A stretch of DNA of 5,903 bases, from positions 1 to 5,903 of the forward strand of contig DMIY01000018.1 of assembly GCA_003457075.1 (NCBI GenBank), read 5' to 3'. The notes under the pieces are model-generated. The model was given only the letters and a program-made list of their open reading frames with translations. It had not been told where the DNA came from and made no database searches. The position numbers were made by a program, and so were the translations under genes. Positions 1 to 5,903 of the stretch are shown piece by piece. Source of the DNA: Desulfotomaculum sp. (GTDB lineage: Bacteria > Bacillota > Desulfotomaculia > Desulfotomaculales > Nap2-2B). Every line of letters begins with the position of its first letter. The stretch's first letter is position 1.

Positions 1-276
1 CATGTTTTTAACATAGTCGGCGTGACCAGGGCAGTCCACGTGCGCATAATGACGTTTATCGGTTTCGTATTCCACATGAGCAGTATTTATTGTTAATCCC
101 CGTTCCCGCTCTTCCGGCGCATTATCAATTTCTTCGTACTTTTTAATCTGCGCCTTGCCTACAGTCGATAATACTCTGGTAATAGCCGAGGTTAATGTTG
201 TTTTCCCGTGATCCACGTGACCGATGGTACCAATGTTAACATGAGGTTTGGTGCGCTCAAATTTAGCTTTTGCCAT
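1..276 (-). CDS. tuf: Elongation factor Tu, N-terminal 92 residues (3' part outside window)
   Basis: EF-Tu is the GTPase that carries aminoacyl-tRNA to the ribosomal A site. My translation gives 92 residues from an ATG at 276-274, beginning [20 protein letters not shown]. Visible GTPase elements are the P-loop GHVDHGKT (residues 19-26), the switch I segment RGLTIN (59-64) and the G3 motif DCPGH (81-85). The frame is open to the window edge, so the gene is truncated by the window and not broken. A strong AAGGAGG lies at 292-286, nine bases before the ATG. It is the last gene of the str cluster seen here, 80 bases after fusA, with a palindrome in the gap. Residue 61 is Leu where I expect Ile in the near-universal RGITI motif. 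Only one tuf locus can be seen, so whether this is tufA or tufB in a genome with two copies cannot be told. Confidence 0.97.
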   Translation of the reverse strand, partial: MAKAKFERTKPHVNIGTIGHVDHGKTTLTSAITRVLSTVGKAQIKKYEEIDNAPEERERGLTINTAHVEYETDKRHYAHVDCPGHADYVKNM

Positions 277-325
277 GTCTAATTTCCTCCTTGCTTAAAA
301 GTTTACTCGCAACTACTTAGCTGCC

Positions 326-349
326 GGCAGTCTTAAATTTAAGACTGCC
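326..349 (-). promoter_or_regulatory. Perfect 24-base palindrome between fusA and tuf
   Basis: Bases 326-349 form an uninterrupted palindrome, with arms GGCAGTCTTAAA and TTTAAGACTGCC. As RNA this is a 10-bp stem with an AAUU tetraloop. It starts eight bases after the last base of the fusA stop and ends about 50 bases before the tuf start. On the minus strand it is followed by GGCAGCTAAG, with no T run, so it does not look like an intrinsic terminator. The adjoining 321-330 (CTGCCGGCAG) is itself a palindrome and supplies a third copy of the GGCAG/CTGCC module. Likely roles are mRNA processing, 5'-end stabilisation of a tuf transcript or partial attenuation. These roles are inference; the palindrome itself is seen directly. 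Confidence 0.75.
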
Positions 350-355
350 CGGGTC

Positions 356-361
356 ATTATA
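356..361 (-). promoter_or_regulatory. Possible -10 box of an internal tuf promoter
   Basis: A perfect TATAAT on the minus strand overlaps the last Ile codon and the TAA stop of fusA. A transcript started from it would begin near base 349-350, at the base of the 326-349 palindrome. The hexamer at -35 spacing (384-379, TCGTCG) matches TTGACA at only three of six positions, and there is no TGn extended -10. AT-rich stop-codon contexts give such hexamers by chance, so this is a weak call. Confidence 0.25.
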
Positions 362-2444
362 TGCTTACACTACCCCCGCGACGAGCGATAATCTCCCTGG
401 CATTTTGCAGAGGCACTTCACTATAATGACTGAATTGCATAGTATAAGTACCTCGTCCCTGTGTCCGGGAGCGAAGATCGGTTGCATAACCAAACATATC
501 AACTAAAGGTACAAATCCGTGAATCACCCGGCTTTTACCCCGCGCTTCCATATCTTCAATATGACCGCGGCGGGCATTAAGATCACCCATTACATCTCCC
601 ATATATTCCTCCAAAACCACCACCTCTACTTTTATAACAGGTTCTAAAAGTATCGGTTTGGCCTTCCGAACAGCACTTTTAAATCCGATGGAGCCTGCAA
701 TTTTAAATGCCACATCCGAAGAATCTACTTCATGATAAGTTCCATCTATCAAGCTTACCTTAAGATCGGTCATTGGGAAATTGGCAAGCACTCCATTTTC
801 CAAGGCTTCTTTTATCCCGGCCTGCACAGCAGGAATATACTCCTTGGGCACCACACCCCCCACAATTTTATTCACAAACTCGAAACCTGCTCCAGGTTCA
901 AGCGGCTCCACTTCTAAAACAACATGACCGTATTGACCGCGCCCTCCCGTCTGGCGGACATACTTACCTTCTGCTTTGCTGGCCGCTGAAATTGTTTCCT
1001 TATAAGCCACCTGGGGCCGGCCAACATTTGCTTCTACTTTAAATTCACGCAATAGACGATCGATGATAATTTCCAGGTGTAGTTCTCCCATTCCCGAGAT
1101 AATGGTTTGGCCTGTCTCAGAATCGGTATGAATCTTAAAGGTGGGATCCTCTTCGGCCAGTTTGATTAAAGCCACACCCATTTTATCCTGGTCGGCAGCG
1201 GTTTTAGGCTCAATAGCTACGGAGATTACCGGTTCAGGGAATTCCATCGATTCCAGCAAGATGGGATGTTGCTCATCGCACAACGTATCCCCGGTGGCAG
1301 TTTTTCTCAATCCTACCACGGCAACAATATCACCAGCATAAATTTCGCTGACGTCTTCCCGGTGGTTGGCATGCATGCGCAAGATACGCCCCACACGTTC
1401 CCGCTGATCCTTTACAGGGTTGTATACATAGGAACCAGCATTCAGTTTGCCCGAATATACCCTAAAAAATGTAAGCCTGCCTACATATGGATCAGTCATA
1501 ATCTTAAACGCCAGGGCTGAAAAGGACTCCTCATCGCTGGAGCTTCGCCTGTCCTCTTCCCCGGTCAAAGGGACTATTCCTTTGATGGGAGGTAGATCTG
1601 TAGGAGCGGGCAGAAAATCTACGATTGCATCCAACAACATCTGCACACCTTTATTCTTAAAAGAGGAACCACAAAGCACGGGAACCATCTTAACAGCCAC
1701 GGTAGCTTTACGGATTCCATGCTTAATTTCCTCTTCTGTTAATTCCTCCCCTTCCAGATACTTAAGCATTAATTCTTCATCCTGTTCAGCCACAGCCTCC
1801 AATAACTTTTCCCGGTATTCGCCCGCTAAATCTGCCATCTCTTTTGGAATATCCATATCAATGCTCTTAGTACCCATTTCATCAACATATATAACCGCCT
1901 TGCGGCGAATCAAATCAACTACACCAATAAATTTTTCTTCCGTTCCAATAGGCAGTTGAACAGCCACCGGATTGGCCCCCAACCTGTCTCTGATCATTAA
2001 AAGAGAACGAAAATAATCCGCGCCCACGCGATCCATTTTATTGATATAAGCTATCCGTGGAACAGTATATTTATCGGCCTGCCTCCATACTGTTTCCGAC
2101 TGCGGTTCCACCCCCCCTACCGAACAAAAGATAGCTACTGAACCATCTAATACCCGTAATGAGCGCTCCACCTCAACCGTAAAGTCAACGTGCCCTGGCG
2201 TGTCGATAATATTAATACAACACCCTTTCCACTGGCAAGTTGTAGCAGCAGAGGTAATTGTAATACCTCTCTCCTGCTCCTGCACCATCCAGTCCATGGT
2301 AGAAGCGCCATCATGCACTTCACCCATCCTGTGTACTCTGCCGGTATAAAATAGTATCCGTTCGGTAGTAGTGGTCTTACCGGCATCTATATGAGCCATA
2401 ATACCTATATTGCGCATCTTCTCCAGCGAAAATTGCCGTGCCAC
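357..2444 (-). CDS. fusA: Elongation factor G (EF-G, translocase)
   Basis: EF-G is the ribosomal GTPase that drives tRNA-mRNA translocation and, with RRF, ribosome recycling. I chose the GTG at 2444, giving 695 residues (MARQFSLEK...), because it restores the family N-terminus and lies eight bases from a perfect AAGGAGGTG. An in-frame TTG one codon upstream is only five bases from it. In GTG numbering: P-loop AHIDAGKT 17-24, switch I RGITI 59-63, DTPGH 81-85, NKMD 135-138 and a G5-like SSF around 260-262. Domain II follows from about 300, domain III with MGELHLE around 452-458, domain IV with GGRGQYGHV around 500-508 and the HEVDSSD loop from 571, then domain V to the C-terminus. Length fits the bacterial family (B. 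subtilis EF-G is 692 residues). An unusual Cys-Cys pair at 75-76 replaces the usual HR/YR before the INIIDTPGH strand. Confidence 0.98.
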   Translation of the reverse strand: MARQFSLEKMRNIGIMAHIDAGKTTTTERILFYTGRVHRMGEVHDGASTMDWMVQEQERGITITSAATTCQWKGCCINIIDTPGHVDFTVEVERSLRVLDGSVAIFCSVGGVEPQSETVWRQADKYTVPRIAYINKMDRVGADYFRSLLMIRDRLGANPVAVQLPIGTEEKFIGVVDLIRRKAVIYVDEMGTKSIDMDIPKEMADLAGEYREKLLEAVAEQDEELMLKYLEGEELTEEEIKHGIRKATVAVKMVPVLCGSSFKNKGVQMLLDAIVDFLPAPTDLPPIKGIVPLTGEEDRRSSSDEESFSALAFKIMTDPYVGRLTFFRVYSGKLNAGSYVYNPVKDQRERVGRILRMHANHREDVSEIYAGDIVAVVGLRKTATGDTLCDEQHPILLESMEFPEPVISVAIEPKTAADQDKMGVALIKLAEEDPTFKIHTDSETGQTIISGMGELHLEIIIDRLLREFKVEANVGRPQVAYKETISAASKAEGKYVRQTGGRGQYGHVVLEVEPLEPGAGFEFVNKIVGGVVPKEYIPAVQAGIKEALENGVLANFPMTDLKVSLIDGTYHEVDSSDVAFKIAGSIGFKSAVRKAKPILLEPVIKVEVVVLEEYMGDVMGDLNARRGHIEDMEARGKSRVIHGFVPLVDMFGYATDLRSRTQGRGTYTMQFSHYSEVPLQNAREIIARRGGSVSI

Positions 2445-2450
2445 CAATTA

Positions 2451-2460
2451 CACCTCCTTT
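2451..2460 (-). promoter_or_regulatory. fusA ribosome binding site that decides the GTG start
   Basis: The minus strand reads AAAGGAGGTG here, a near-perfect complement to the 16S rRNA 3' end. It begins at the base directly after the rpsG stop codon (2463-2461). The spacing is eight bases to GTG 2444 and five bases to TTG 2447, which favours GTG. The tight junction suggests translational coupling of rpsG and fusA. Confidence 0.85.
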
Positions 2461-2931
2461 TTACCACCGGTAATGAGCAAAGGCTTTGTTTGCTTCGGCC
2501 ATTCTGTGGGCATCTTCCCTCTTTTTTACGGCAGATCCCGTGTTGTTGGCTGCGTCCATTATTTCCAGCGCCAGTTTTTCCTGCATACTTTTTCCGCCAC
2601 GCTCCCGGGCATACCTGGCAATCCATCTTATCCCCAACGTCTGTCTTCGCTCGGGCCGTACTTCTATAGGAACCTGGTAGTTGGCGCCACCCACACGGCG
2701 GGCTTTGACTTCCACTACCGGCATTGCATTTTTCATCGCGTTTTCAAAAACCACAAGTGGATTTTTACCGGTCTTTTGTTGAATAATATCAAAGGCGCCG
2801 TAACAAATTTTCTCAGCCACACTCTTTTTCCCCTTGAGCATTATCTGGTTGATCAACTTGGCCAATGTTTTACTATTATAAATAGGGTCTGTTGGTACTT
2901 CTCTCGTCGGTATATTACCCCTTCTAGGCAT
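2461..2931 (-). CDS. rpsG: 30S ribosomal protein S7
   Basis: S7 nucleates assembly of the 30S head by binding the 3' major domain of 16S rRNA, and it contacts E-site tRNA and mRNA. The 156-residue product equals the usual family length. It begins [12 protein letters not shown] and ends in the conserved [12 protein letters not shown] tail. The basic central segment [20 protein letters not shown] (about 76-95) is the classic S7 signature. The ATG at 2931 has a GGGGAGGG site (2945-2938) at suitable spacing. It lies 74 bases after rpsL and directly before the fusA ribosome binding site. In Escherichia coli S7 represses its operon through the rpsL-rpsG spacer. Whether that applies here is unknown. 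Confidence 0.98.
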   Translation of the reverse strand: MPRRGNIPTREVPTDPIYNSKTLAKLINQIMLKGKKSVAEKICYGAFDIIQQKTGKNPLVVFENAMKNAMPVVEVKARRVGGANYQVPIEVRPERRQTLGIRWIARYARERGGKSMQEKLALEIMDAANNTGSAVKKREDAHRMAEANKAFAHYRW

Positions 2932-2961
2932 TTTTACCCTCCCCTACTACAAATTTTTACC

Positions 2962-2980
2962 ACAGAAAAGCGTCTCCTGT
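2962..2980 (-). other. Weak hairpin in the rpsL-rpsG spacer
   Basis: On the minus strand ACAGGAGA (2980-2973) can pair with TTTTCTGT (2969-2962) around a three-base CGC loop. This gives eight pairs including two G-U. An eight-base palindrome TTCCGGAA lies just upstream at 2985-2992. The stem is too AU/GU-rich to be a terminator. It is the only local structure I see in this 74-base spacer, where the E. coli operon carries its S7 target. The functional link is speculative. Confidence 0.3.
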
Positions 2981-3005
2981 TCACTTCCGGAATACCTTAA
3001 TTACG

Positions 3006-3380
3006 TTATTTCTTGGGCCTTTTGGCCCCATATTTGGAACGTCCGCGGTGGCGGTTTTGTACTCCTGCCAAATCCAAGGTGCCGCGTACAACATGGTATC
3101 TTACGCCGGGCAAATCCTTTACACGCCCTCCCCGCACCAGTACCACCGAGTGCTCCTGCAAGTTATGACCAATGCCCGGAATATACGAAGTAACCTCAAT
3201 TCCGTTGGTCAACCGTACACGCGCCACTTTACGCAACGCAGAGTTTGGTTTCTTCGGAGTTGTAGTATACACCCTGGTACACACACCTCTTTTTTGAGGA
3301 CATTCCTTTAAAGCAGGAGCCGAAGATTTCTCGATTACTTTTTCCCTTCCCTTGCGCACCAGTTGGCTGATAGTCGGCAC
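3006..3380 (-). CDS. rpsL: 30S ribosomal protein S12
   Basis: S12 lies at the decoding centre of the 30S subunit and controls tRNA selection accuracy. The product is 124 residues. It contains the hallmark [20 protein letters not shown] (27-46) and [14 protein letters not shown] (83-96), and ends in a basic [11 protein letters not shown] tail. Lys43 and Lys88 (Met counted), where streptomycin-resistance changes typically fall, are the wild-type residues, so the protein looks streptomycin-sensitive. Asp89, the RimO methylthiolation site in E. coli S12, is present. The start is GTG at 3380, ten bases after an excellent AAGGAGGTG (3397-3389). An ATG at 3387 is out of frame and only about three bases from that site. 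The gene follows a 172-base leader after rplGB, the longest gap in the cluster. Confidence 0.98.
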   Translation of the reverse strand: MPTISQLVRKGREKVIEKSSAPALKECPQKRGVCTRVYTTTPKKPNSALRKVARVRLTNGIEVTSYIPGIGHNLQEHSVVLVRGGRVKDLPGVRYHVVRGTLDLAGVQNRHRGRSKYGAKRPKK

Positions 3381-3388
3381 TACCCATA

Positions 3389-3400
3389 CACCTCCTTTTT
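3389..3400 (-). promoter_or_regulatory. rpsL ribosome binding site with a nearby out-of-frame ATG
   Basis: The minus strand reads AAAAAGGAGGTG. It serves the GTG at 3380, with ten bases between AGGAGG and the start. The intervening ATG at 3387-3385 is in another frame and too close to the site. The A5GGAGGT core could pair with a pyrimidine tract at 3535-3525 (see findings). Confidence 0.85.
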
Positions 3401-3404
3401 AAAG

Positions 3405-3478
3405 TAGTCAGAACTCAGAATGTAAAAAACCTGATCACATTCTGAATCCTGTATTCTGAATTCAAGACCGACTGACTA
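3405..3478 (-). repeat. Inverted-repeat cluster of TCAGAA/TTCTGA motifs in the rpsL leader
   Basis: On the plus strand TCAGAA occurs at 3408-3413 and 3415-3420, and its inverse TTCTGA at 3440-3445 and 3454-3459. The best helix is TCAGAATGT (3415-3423) with ACATTCTGA (3437-3445): nine perfect pairs around a 13-base loop. An outer seven-base pair, TAGTCAG (3405-3411) with CTGACTA (3472-3478), brackets the whole. The nonamer ATTCTGAAT is also directly repeated at 3439 and 3453, 14 bases apart. It could be a dispersed intergenic repeat or a leader RNA structure. There are no transposase remnants. Only one copy is visible, so repeat status across the genome is unproven. Confidence 0.6.
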
Positions 3479-3552
3479 TGTCCTGTCATACAAATTACCT
3501 TTTTATTCCGTATCTGGAAGGCAGAAAAAGAGGGTTCCTAAGGAATCAAGCT

Positions 3553-3813
3553 TTAAACCTCTATAACAGCAGCAGCCGCACAGGCAACTTCGATACCGCA
3601 AATCCTGCCCAAAGTACGCATTGTCTCAACTTCAACCACAGGTATATCTTGACTTGAACAAATCTGAACAATGGCTTCGGTAACCCGTTTCTCGGCGTCC
3701 CGGGCTATATAAACAACTTTCGCCTGTCCCCGCTGGACAGCCTTTAAAGTTTGCTTGGAGCCCACTATTTTCTTGCAGGCCTGCTGCAATTGCTGCAACT
3801 CTGTCAAGCACAT
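3553..3813 (-). CDS. rplGB: L7Ae-family K-turn RNA-binding protein (YbxF/RplGB type)
   Basis: This is a small member of the L7Ae/L30e/S12e/Gadd45 RNA-binding family. B. subtilis YbxF, 82 residues and encoded at the same place between rpoC and rpsL, binds kink-turn RNA. The 86-residue product has the family pattern: GSKQTLKAVQRGQ (18-30) for RNA contact, the VVYIARDA strand (33-40), the IPVVEVETMRTLGRICGIEV segment (57-76) and an Ala-rich end. Five cysteines (2, 13, 52, 72, 78) are many for its size. The ATG at 3813 was chosen because AAGGAGGG (3825-3818) sits just upstream and residues before it lack family similarity. A GTG at 3858 would add 15 residues running through that binding site. It is likely co-transcribed with rpoC, 60 bases upstream. 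Its cellular role, as a ribosome-associated or riboswitch-binding factor, is not settled by sequence. Confidence 0.93.
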   Translation of the reverse strand: MCLTELQQLQQACKKIVGSKQTLKAVQRGQAKVVYIARDAEKRVTEAIVQICSSQDIPVVEVETMRTLGRICGIEVACAAAAVIEV

Positions 3814-3817
3814 AAAA

Positions 3818-3825
3818 CCCTCCTT
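3818..3825 (-). promoter_or_regulatory. rplGB ribosome binding site that decides the ATG start
   Basis: AAGGAGGG on the minus strand lies about five bases before the ATG at 3813. The upstream GTG (3858-3856) has no comparable purine run. The short 3832-3841 palindrome CGAAGCTTCG lies just upstream and can only form weak three-pair hairpins. Confidence 0.8.
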
Positions 3826-3873
3826 GATGCTCGAAGCTTCGCTAGAATAAAAAGACACTTGCTTATGTTATCA

Positions 3874-5903
3874 TCAGTCATGTGTGTTGTCAACAGTTGC
3901 GGACTCAAAATCAGGCGTACTCAAGATATTTTTACCAGCAAGTTGCTCTGCGTCTTCGAGCAACTTGCTGCGCCGGTAACGACTCATACCCGTCCCGGCA
4001 GGAATTAACTTGCCGATAATAACATTTTCCTTGGGTCCCAGCAAGGGATCCCGTCTTCCTTTTATAGCCGCCTCCGTAAGTACCCTGGTGGTTTCCTGGA
4101 AAGATGCTGCCGAAAGAAATGAATCAGTAGCCAAAGAAGCTTTGGTAATACCCAAAAGCAACGGTTTTGATGTAGCCTGCTTACCACTGCGAGCTGCGAC
4201 CCGTTTATTCTCTTCCTCCAATTCGAAAATATCAATCAAGCCACCCGGCAATAAATCCGTATCGCCAGGATCATCCAGCTTTACCTTACGCAACATCTGG
4301 CGAATCATCACCTCAATATGCCTGTCATTAATCTCCACACCCTGCAAACGGTACACCCGCTGCACTTCCTGCAACAAGTACAACTGAACTCCCTGAGCAT
4401 TTTTCACCCTTAATAAATCATGGGGATTAATAGAACCCTCGGTAAGTTCATCTCCAACTCCCATATAAACACCATTATCAACCTTGATGCGCGCCCCGTA
4501 AGGTACCGGATAGTTTCTCCGTTCACCGTCTTCACCGGTTACCACCACTTCTTTCCGGTCCCTGTTCTCCATAATCTCCACGATGCCATCTATTTCGGTG
4601 ATTATAGCCTGGCCCTTGGGGCGACGGGCTTCGAACAATTCCTCTACCCGCGGCAGTCCCTGGGTGATGTCTTCTCCGGCCACACCGCCAGTATGGAATG
4701 TCCGCATAGTAAGCTGAGTCCCTGGTTCACCAATGGATTGAGCAGCGATAATACCCACTGCCTCGCCAATATCCACCAACTGCCCGGTAGCCAGATTGCG
4801 GCCATAGCACTTTCTACAAACACCGTAACGCGTCTTACAAGTTAGTACCGAACGAACCCTTAACATCTTGATTCCTGCTTCAATAATACGGGTGGCTTTA
4901 TCTTCATCGATCTCTTCATTGCTGCGTACCAGCAACTCACCTGTCTGAGGATCTGCTACATCTTCCATCGCCAGCCGTCCAACAATGCGATTTTCCAACT
5001 TCTCAATAATTTCCGTACCATCCCTGACATCTTCCATCTCAATACCCTGGTCTGTACCACAGTCTTCTTCTCTTACAATCACATCCTGGGCAACATCTAC
5101 CAGACGGCGAGTCAAATAGCCGGAATCTGCCGTACGCAATGCCGTATCTGCCAGCCCCTTACGGGCGCCGTGAGTAGAAATAAAATACTCCAGAACAGTC
5201 AGGCCTTCCCTGAAGTTGGCCTTGATCGGCATGTCGATAATACGCCCGGAAGGATCCGCCATCAAGCCGCGCATTCCTGCCAGTTGACGTATTTGCTGTA
5301 TATTACCGCGAGCCCCGGAATTAGCCATCATGTACACGGGATTAAACTTACCCAGACCATCCACCAGCAGTTTTGTTACTTTTTCCGTACTTTCATTCCA
5401 AACACTGATTACTTTGCGGTAGCGCTCCTCTTCTGTAATCAAGCCACAACGATACTGCTGTTCGATTACTTCTATTTGTTCATCAGCGCTTTTCAAAACT
5501 TCCCCTTTACCCTCGGGAATGATAATATCAGAAATGCTGATCGTCACTCCCGCCCGCGTTGCAAAACGAAAACCTGTTTTCTTAATACCGTCTAAAAGAA
5601 GACCGGTAGCAGCAAACCCCAATTTACGATAACAATTATCCACCAGTTCACTTAAGCTTTTTTTATCCATTGCTTGATTTAAATAACCAAGTTGTTCAGG
5701 AATAACATCATTGAAAATCAACCGGCCAACAGTCGTCTCCAATAAAACGCCGTCAACATGACGCACTTTGATTCTGGCATGTAAATCTACCGCATCATTG
5801 TAATACGCCATTACTGCCTCATTCTTATCTTTGAAAATCTTGCCCTCGCCCGGCGCTCCGGGTTTTTCCTCTGTCAGGTAATAACAGCCCAGCACCATAT
5901 CCT
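3874..5903 (-). CDS. rpoC: RNA polymerase beta' subunit, C-terminal ~676 residues (5' part outside window)
   Basis: RpoC forms, with RpoB, the catalytic core of RNA polymerase. The frame is open to the window edge, entering as ...(Q)[10 protein letters not shown], a segment internal to the protein. No start codon is therefore assigned and the NADFDGD catalytic loop lies outside. Counting from the first Met in view (5898): the [13 protein letters not shown] segment (187-199), the bridge helix [20 protein letters not shown] (227-246) with [13 protein letters not shown], and zinc-site cysteines at 280, 354, 361 and 364. All four ligands are present. The trigger loop is [16 protein letters not shown] (390-405), followed closely by [16 protein letters not shown]. 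There is thus no SI3-type insertion, as expected for Bacillota. The C-terminal [19 protein letters not shown] and GKLIPAGTG motifs are intact. The stop is TGA at 3876-3874, 60 bases before rplGB. rpoB would be expected upstream. Confidence 0.98.
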   Translation of the reverse strand, partial: DMVLGCYYLTEEKPGAPGEGKIFKDKNEAVMAYYNDAVDLHARIKVRHVDGVLLETTVGRLIFNDVIPEQLGYLNQAMDKKSLSELVDNCYRKLGFAATGLLLDGIKKTGFRFATRAGVTISISDIIIPEGKGEVLKSADEQIEVIEQQYRCGLITEEERYRKVISVWNESTEKVTKLLVDGLGKFNPVYMMANSGARGNIQQIRQLAGMRGLMADPSGRIIDMPIKANFREGLTVLEYFISTHGARKGLADTALRTADSGYLTRRLVDVAQDVIVREEDCGTDQGIEMEDVRDGTEIIEKLENRIVGRLAMEDVADPQTGELLVRSNEEIDEDKATRIIEAGIKMLRVRSVLTCKTRYGVCRKCYGRNLATGQLVDIGEAVGIIAAQSIGEPGTQLTMRTFHTGGVAGEDITQGLPRVEELFEARRPKGQAIITEIDGIVEIMENRDRKEVVVTGEDGERRNYPVPYGARIKVDNGVYMGVGDELTEGSINPHDLLRVKNAQGVQLYLLQEVQRVYRLQGVEINDRHIEVMIRQMLRKVKLDDPGDTDLLPGGLIDIFELEEENKRVAARSGKQATSKPLLLGITKASLATDSFLSAASFQETTRVLTEAAIKGRRDPLLGPKENVIIGKLIPAGTGMSRYRRSKLLEDAEQLAGKNILSTPDFESATVDNTHD

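Noticed and set aside
425..450. -10-like hexamers near the 3' end of fusA (minus-strand TATACT, plus-strand TATAAT)
   Set aside because: Both fall in conserved fusA codons, and I saw no acceptable -35 for the minus-strand TATACT.
1447..1959. Plus-strand open frame of 170 codons inside fusA
   Set aside because: It lies wholly antisense to conserved EF-G sequence, shows no recognisable domain and has a low-complexity Ser/Thr-rich composition typical of a reverse-frame shadow.
2147..2386. Minus-strand open frames at 2147-2386 and 2405-2626
   Set aside because: Alternative frames of fusA and rpsG on the same strand. The true frames encode clear, full-length EF-G and S7.
2410..3000. Plus-strand open frame of 196 codons across fusA, rpsG and the rpsL-rpsG spacer
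   Set aside because: Antisense to rpsG over nearly all its length, with no family likeness. Explained by codon bias of the real gene.
3460..3489. Possible promoter before rpsL: ATGACA, 18-base spacer, TTGAAT on the minus strand
   Set aside because: The -10 matches only four of six positions and the spacing is long. It falls inside the repeat cluster, where such matches arise easily.
3814..3858. Longer rplGB reading from GTG 3858 (101 residues)
   Set aside because: The extra 15 residues run through the strong AAGGAGGG site and do not resemble the L7Ae-type family N-terminus.
3846..3890. Possible terminator after rpoC (ACAC...GTGT then CTTTTTATT on the minus strand)
   Set aside because: The stem is only about four pairs with a bulged interior, and no stable GC-rich hairpin precedes the T run.
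4010..5595. Plus-strand open frames at 4010-4387, 4420-4845 and 5170-5595
   Set aside because: All are antisense to conserved rpoC sequence, with no recognisable protein features or supporting ribosome binding site noticed.

Overview
The window holds the streptomycin (str) ribosomal operon, transcribed entirely on the minus strand. In transcription order it reads rpoC (3' part), a small L7Ae-type K-turn-binding protein gene (rplGB/ybxF), rpsL (S12), rpsG (S7), fusA (EF-G) and tuf (EF-Tu, 5' part). The L7Ae-like gene between rpoC and rpsL, with tuf directly after fusA, is the Bacillota arrangement known from Bacillus subtilis. Two further features fit a low-GC Gram-positive: strong AAGGAGG-type Shine-Dalgarno sites with GTG starts, and an RNA polymerase beta' trigger-loop region without the large insertion of proteobacteria. 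The protein wording (for example [14 protein letters not shown] in EF-Tu) reminds me of Clostridia near Desulfotomaculum/Pelotomaculum (Peptococcaceae-like). That finer placement is an inference.

Layout from high to low coordinates: rpoC runs in from beyond base 5903 and stops at 3874. A 60-base gap leads to rplGB (3813-3553). Next comes the largest non-coding stretch, 172 bases (3381-3552), which holds an inverted-repeat cluster and serves as the rpsL leader. rpsL (3380-3006), a 74-base gap, rpsG (2931-2461), a 16-base gap and fusA (2444-357) follow. An 80-base gap with a perfect 24-base palindrome precedes tuf (276 to beyond base 1). No gene-free stretch exceeds 300 bases. I saw no RNA gene, mobile element or CRISPR array.

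The genes work together in transcription and translation: the catalytic polymerase subunit, two 30S proteins of the decoding centre and the head, the translocase EF-G and the tRNA carrier EF-Tu. The L7Ae-like protein is a probable RNA-binding accessory factor. I find no convincing intrinsic terminator inside the cluster, so read-through from rpoC to tuf is likely.

This is a core housekeeping region and I do not see a novel system in it. The points worth a second look are non-coding: the fusA-tuf palindrome with a consensus -10 hexamer overlapping the fusA stop, and the repeat cluster and possible Shine-Dalgarno masking in the rpsL leader. A few unusual residues and start-codon questions are also listed.
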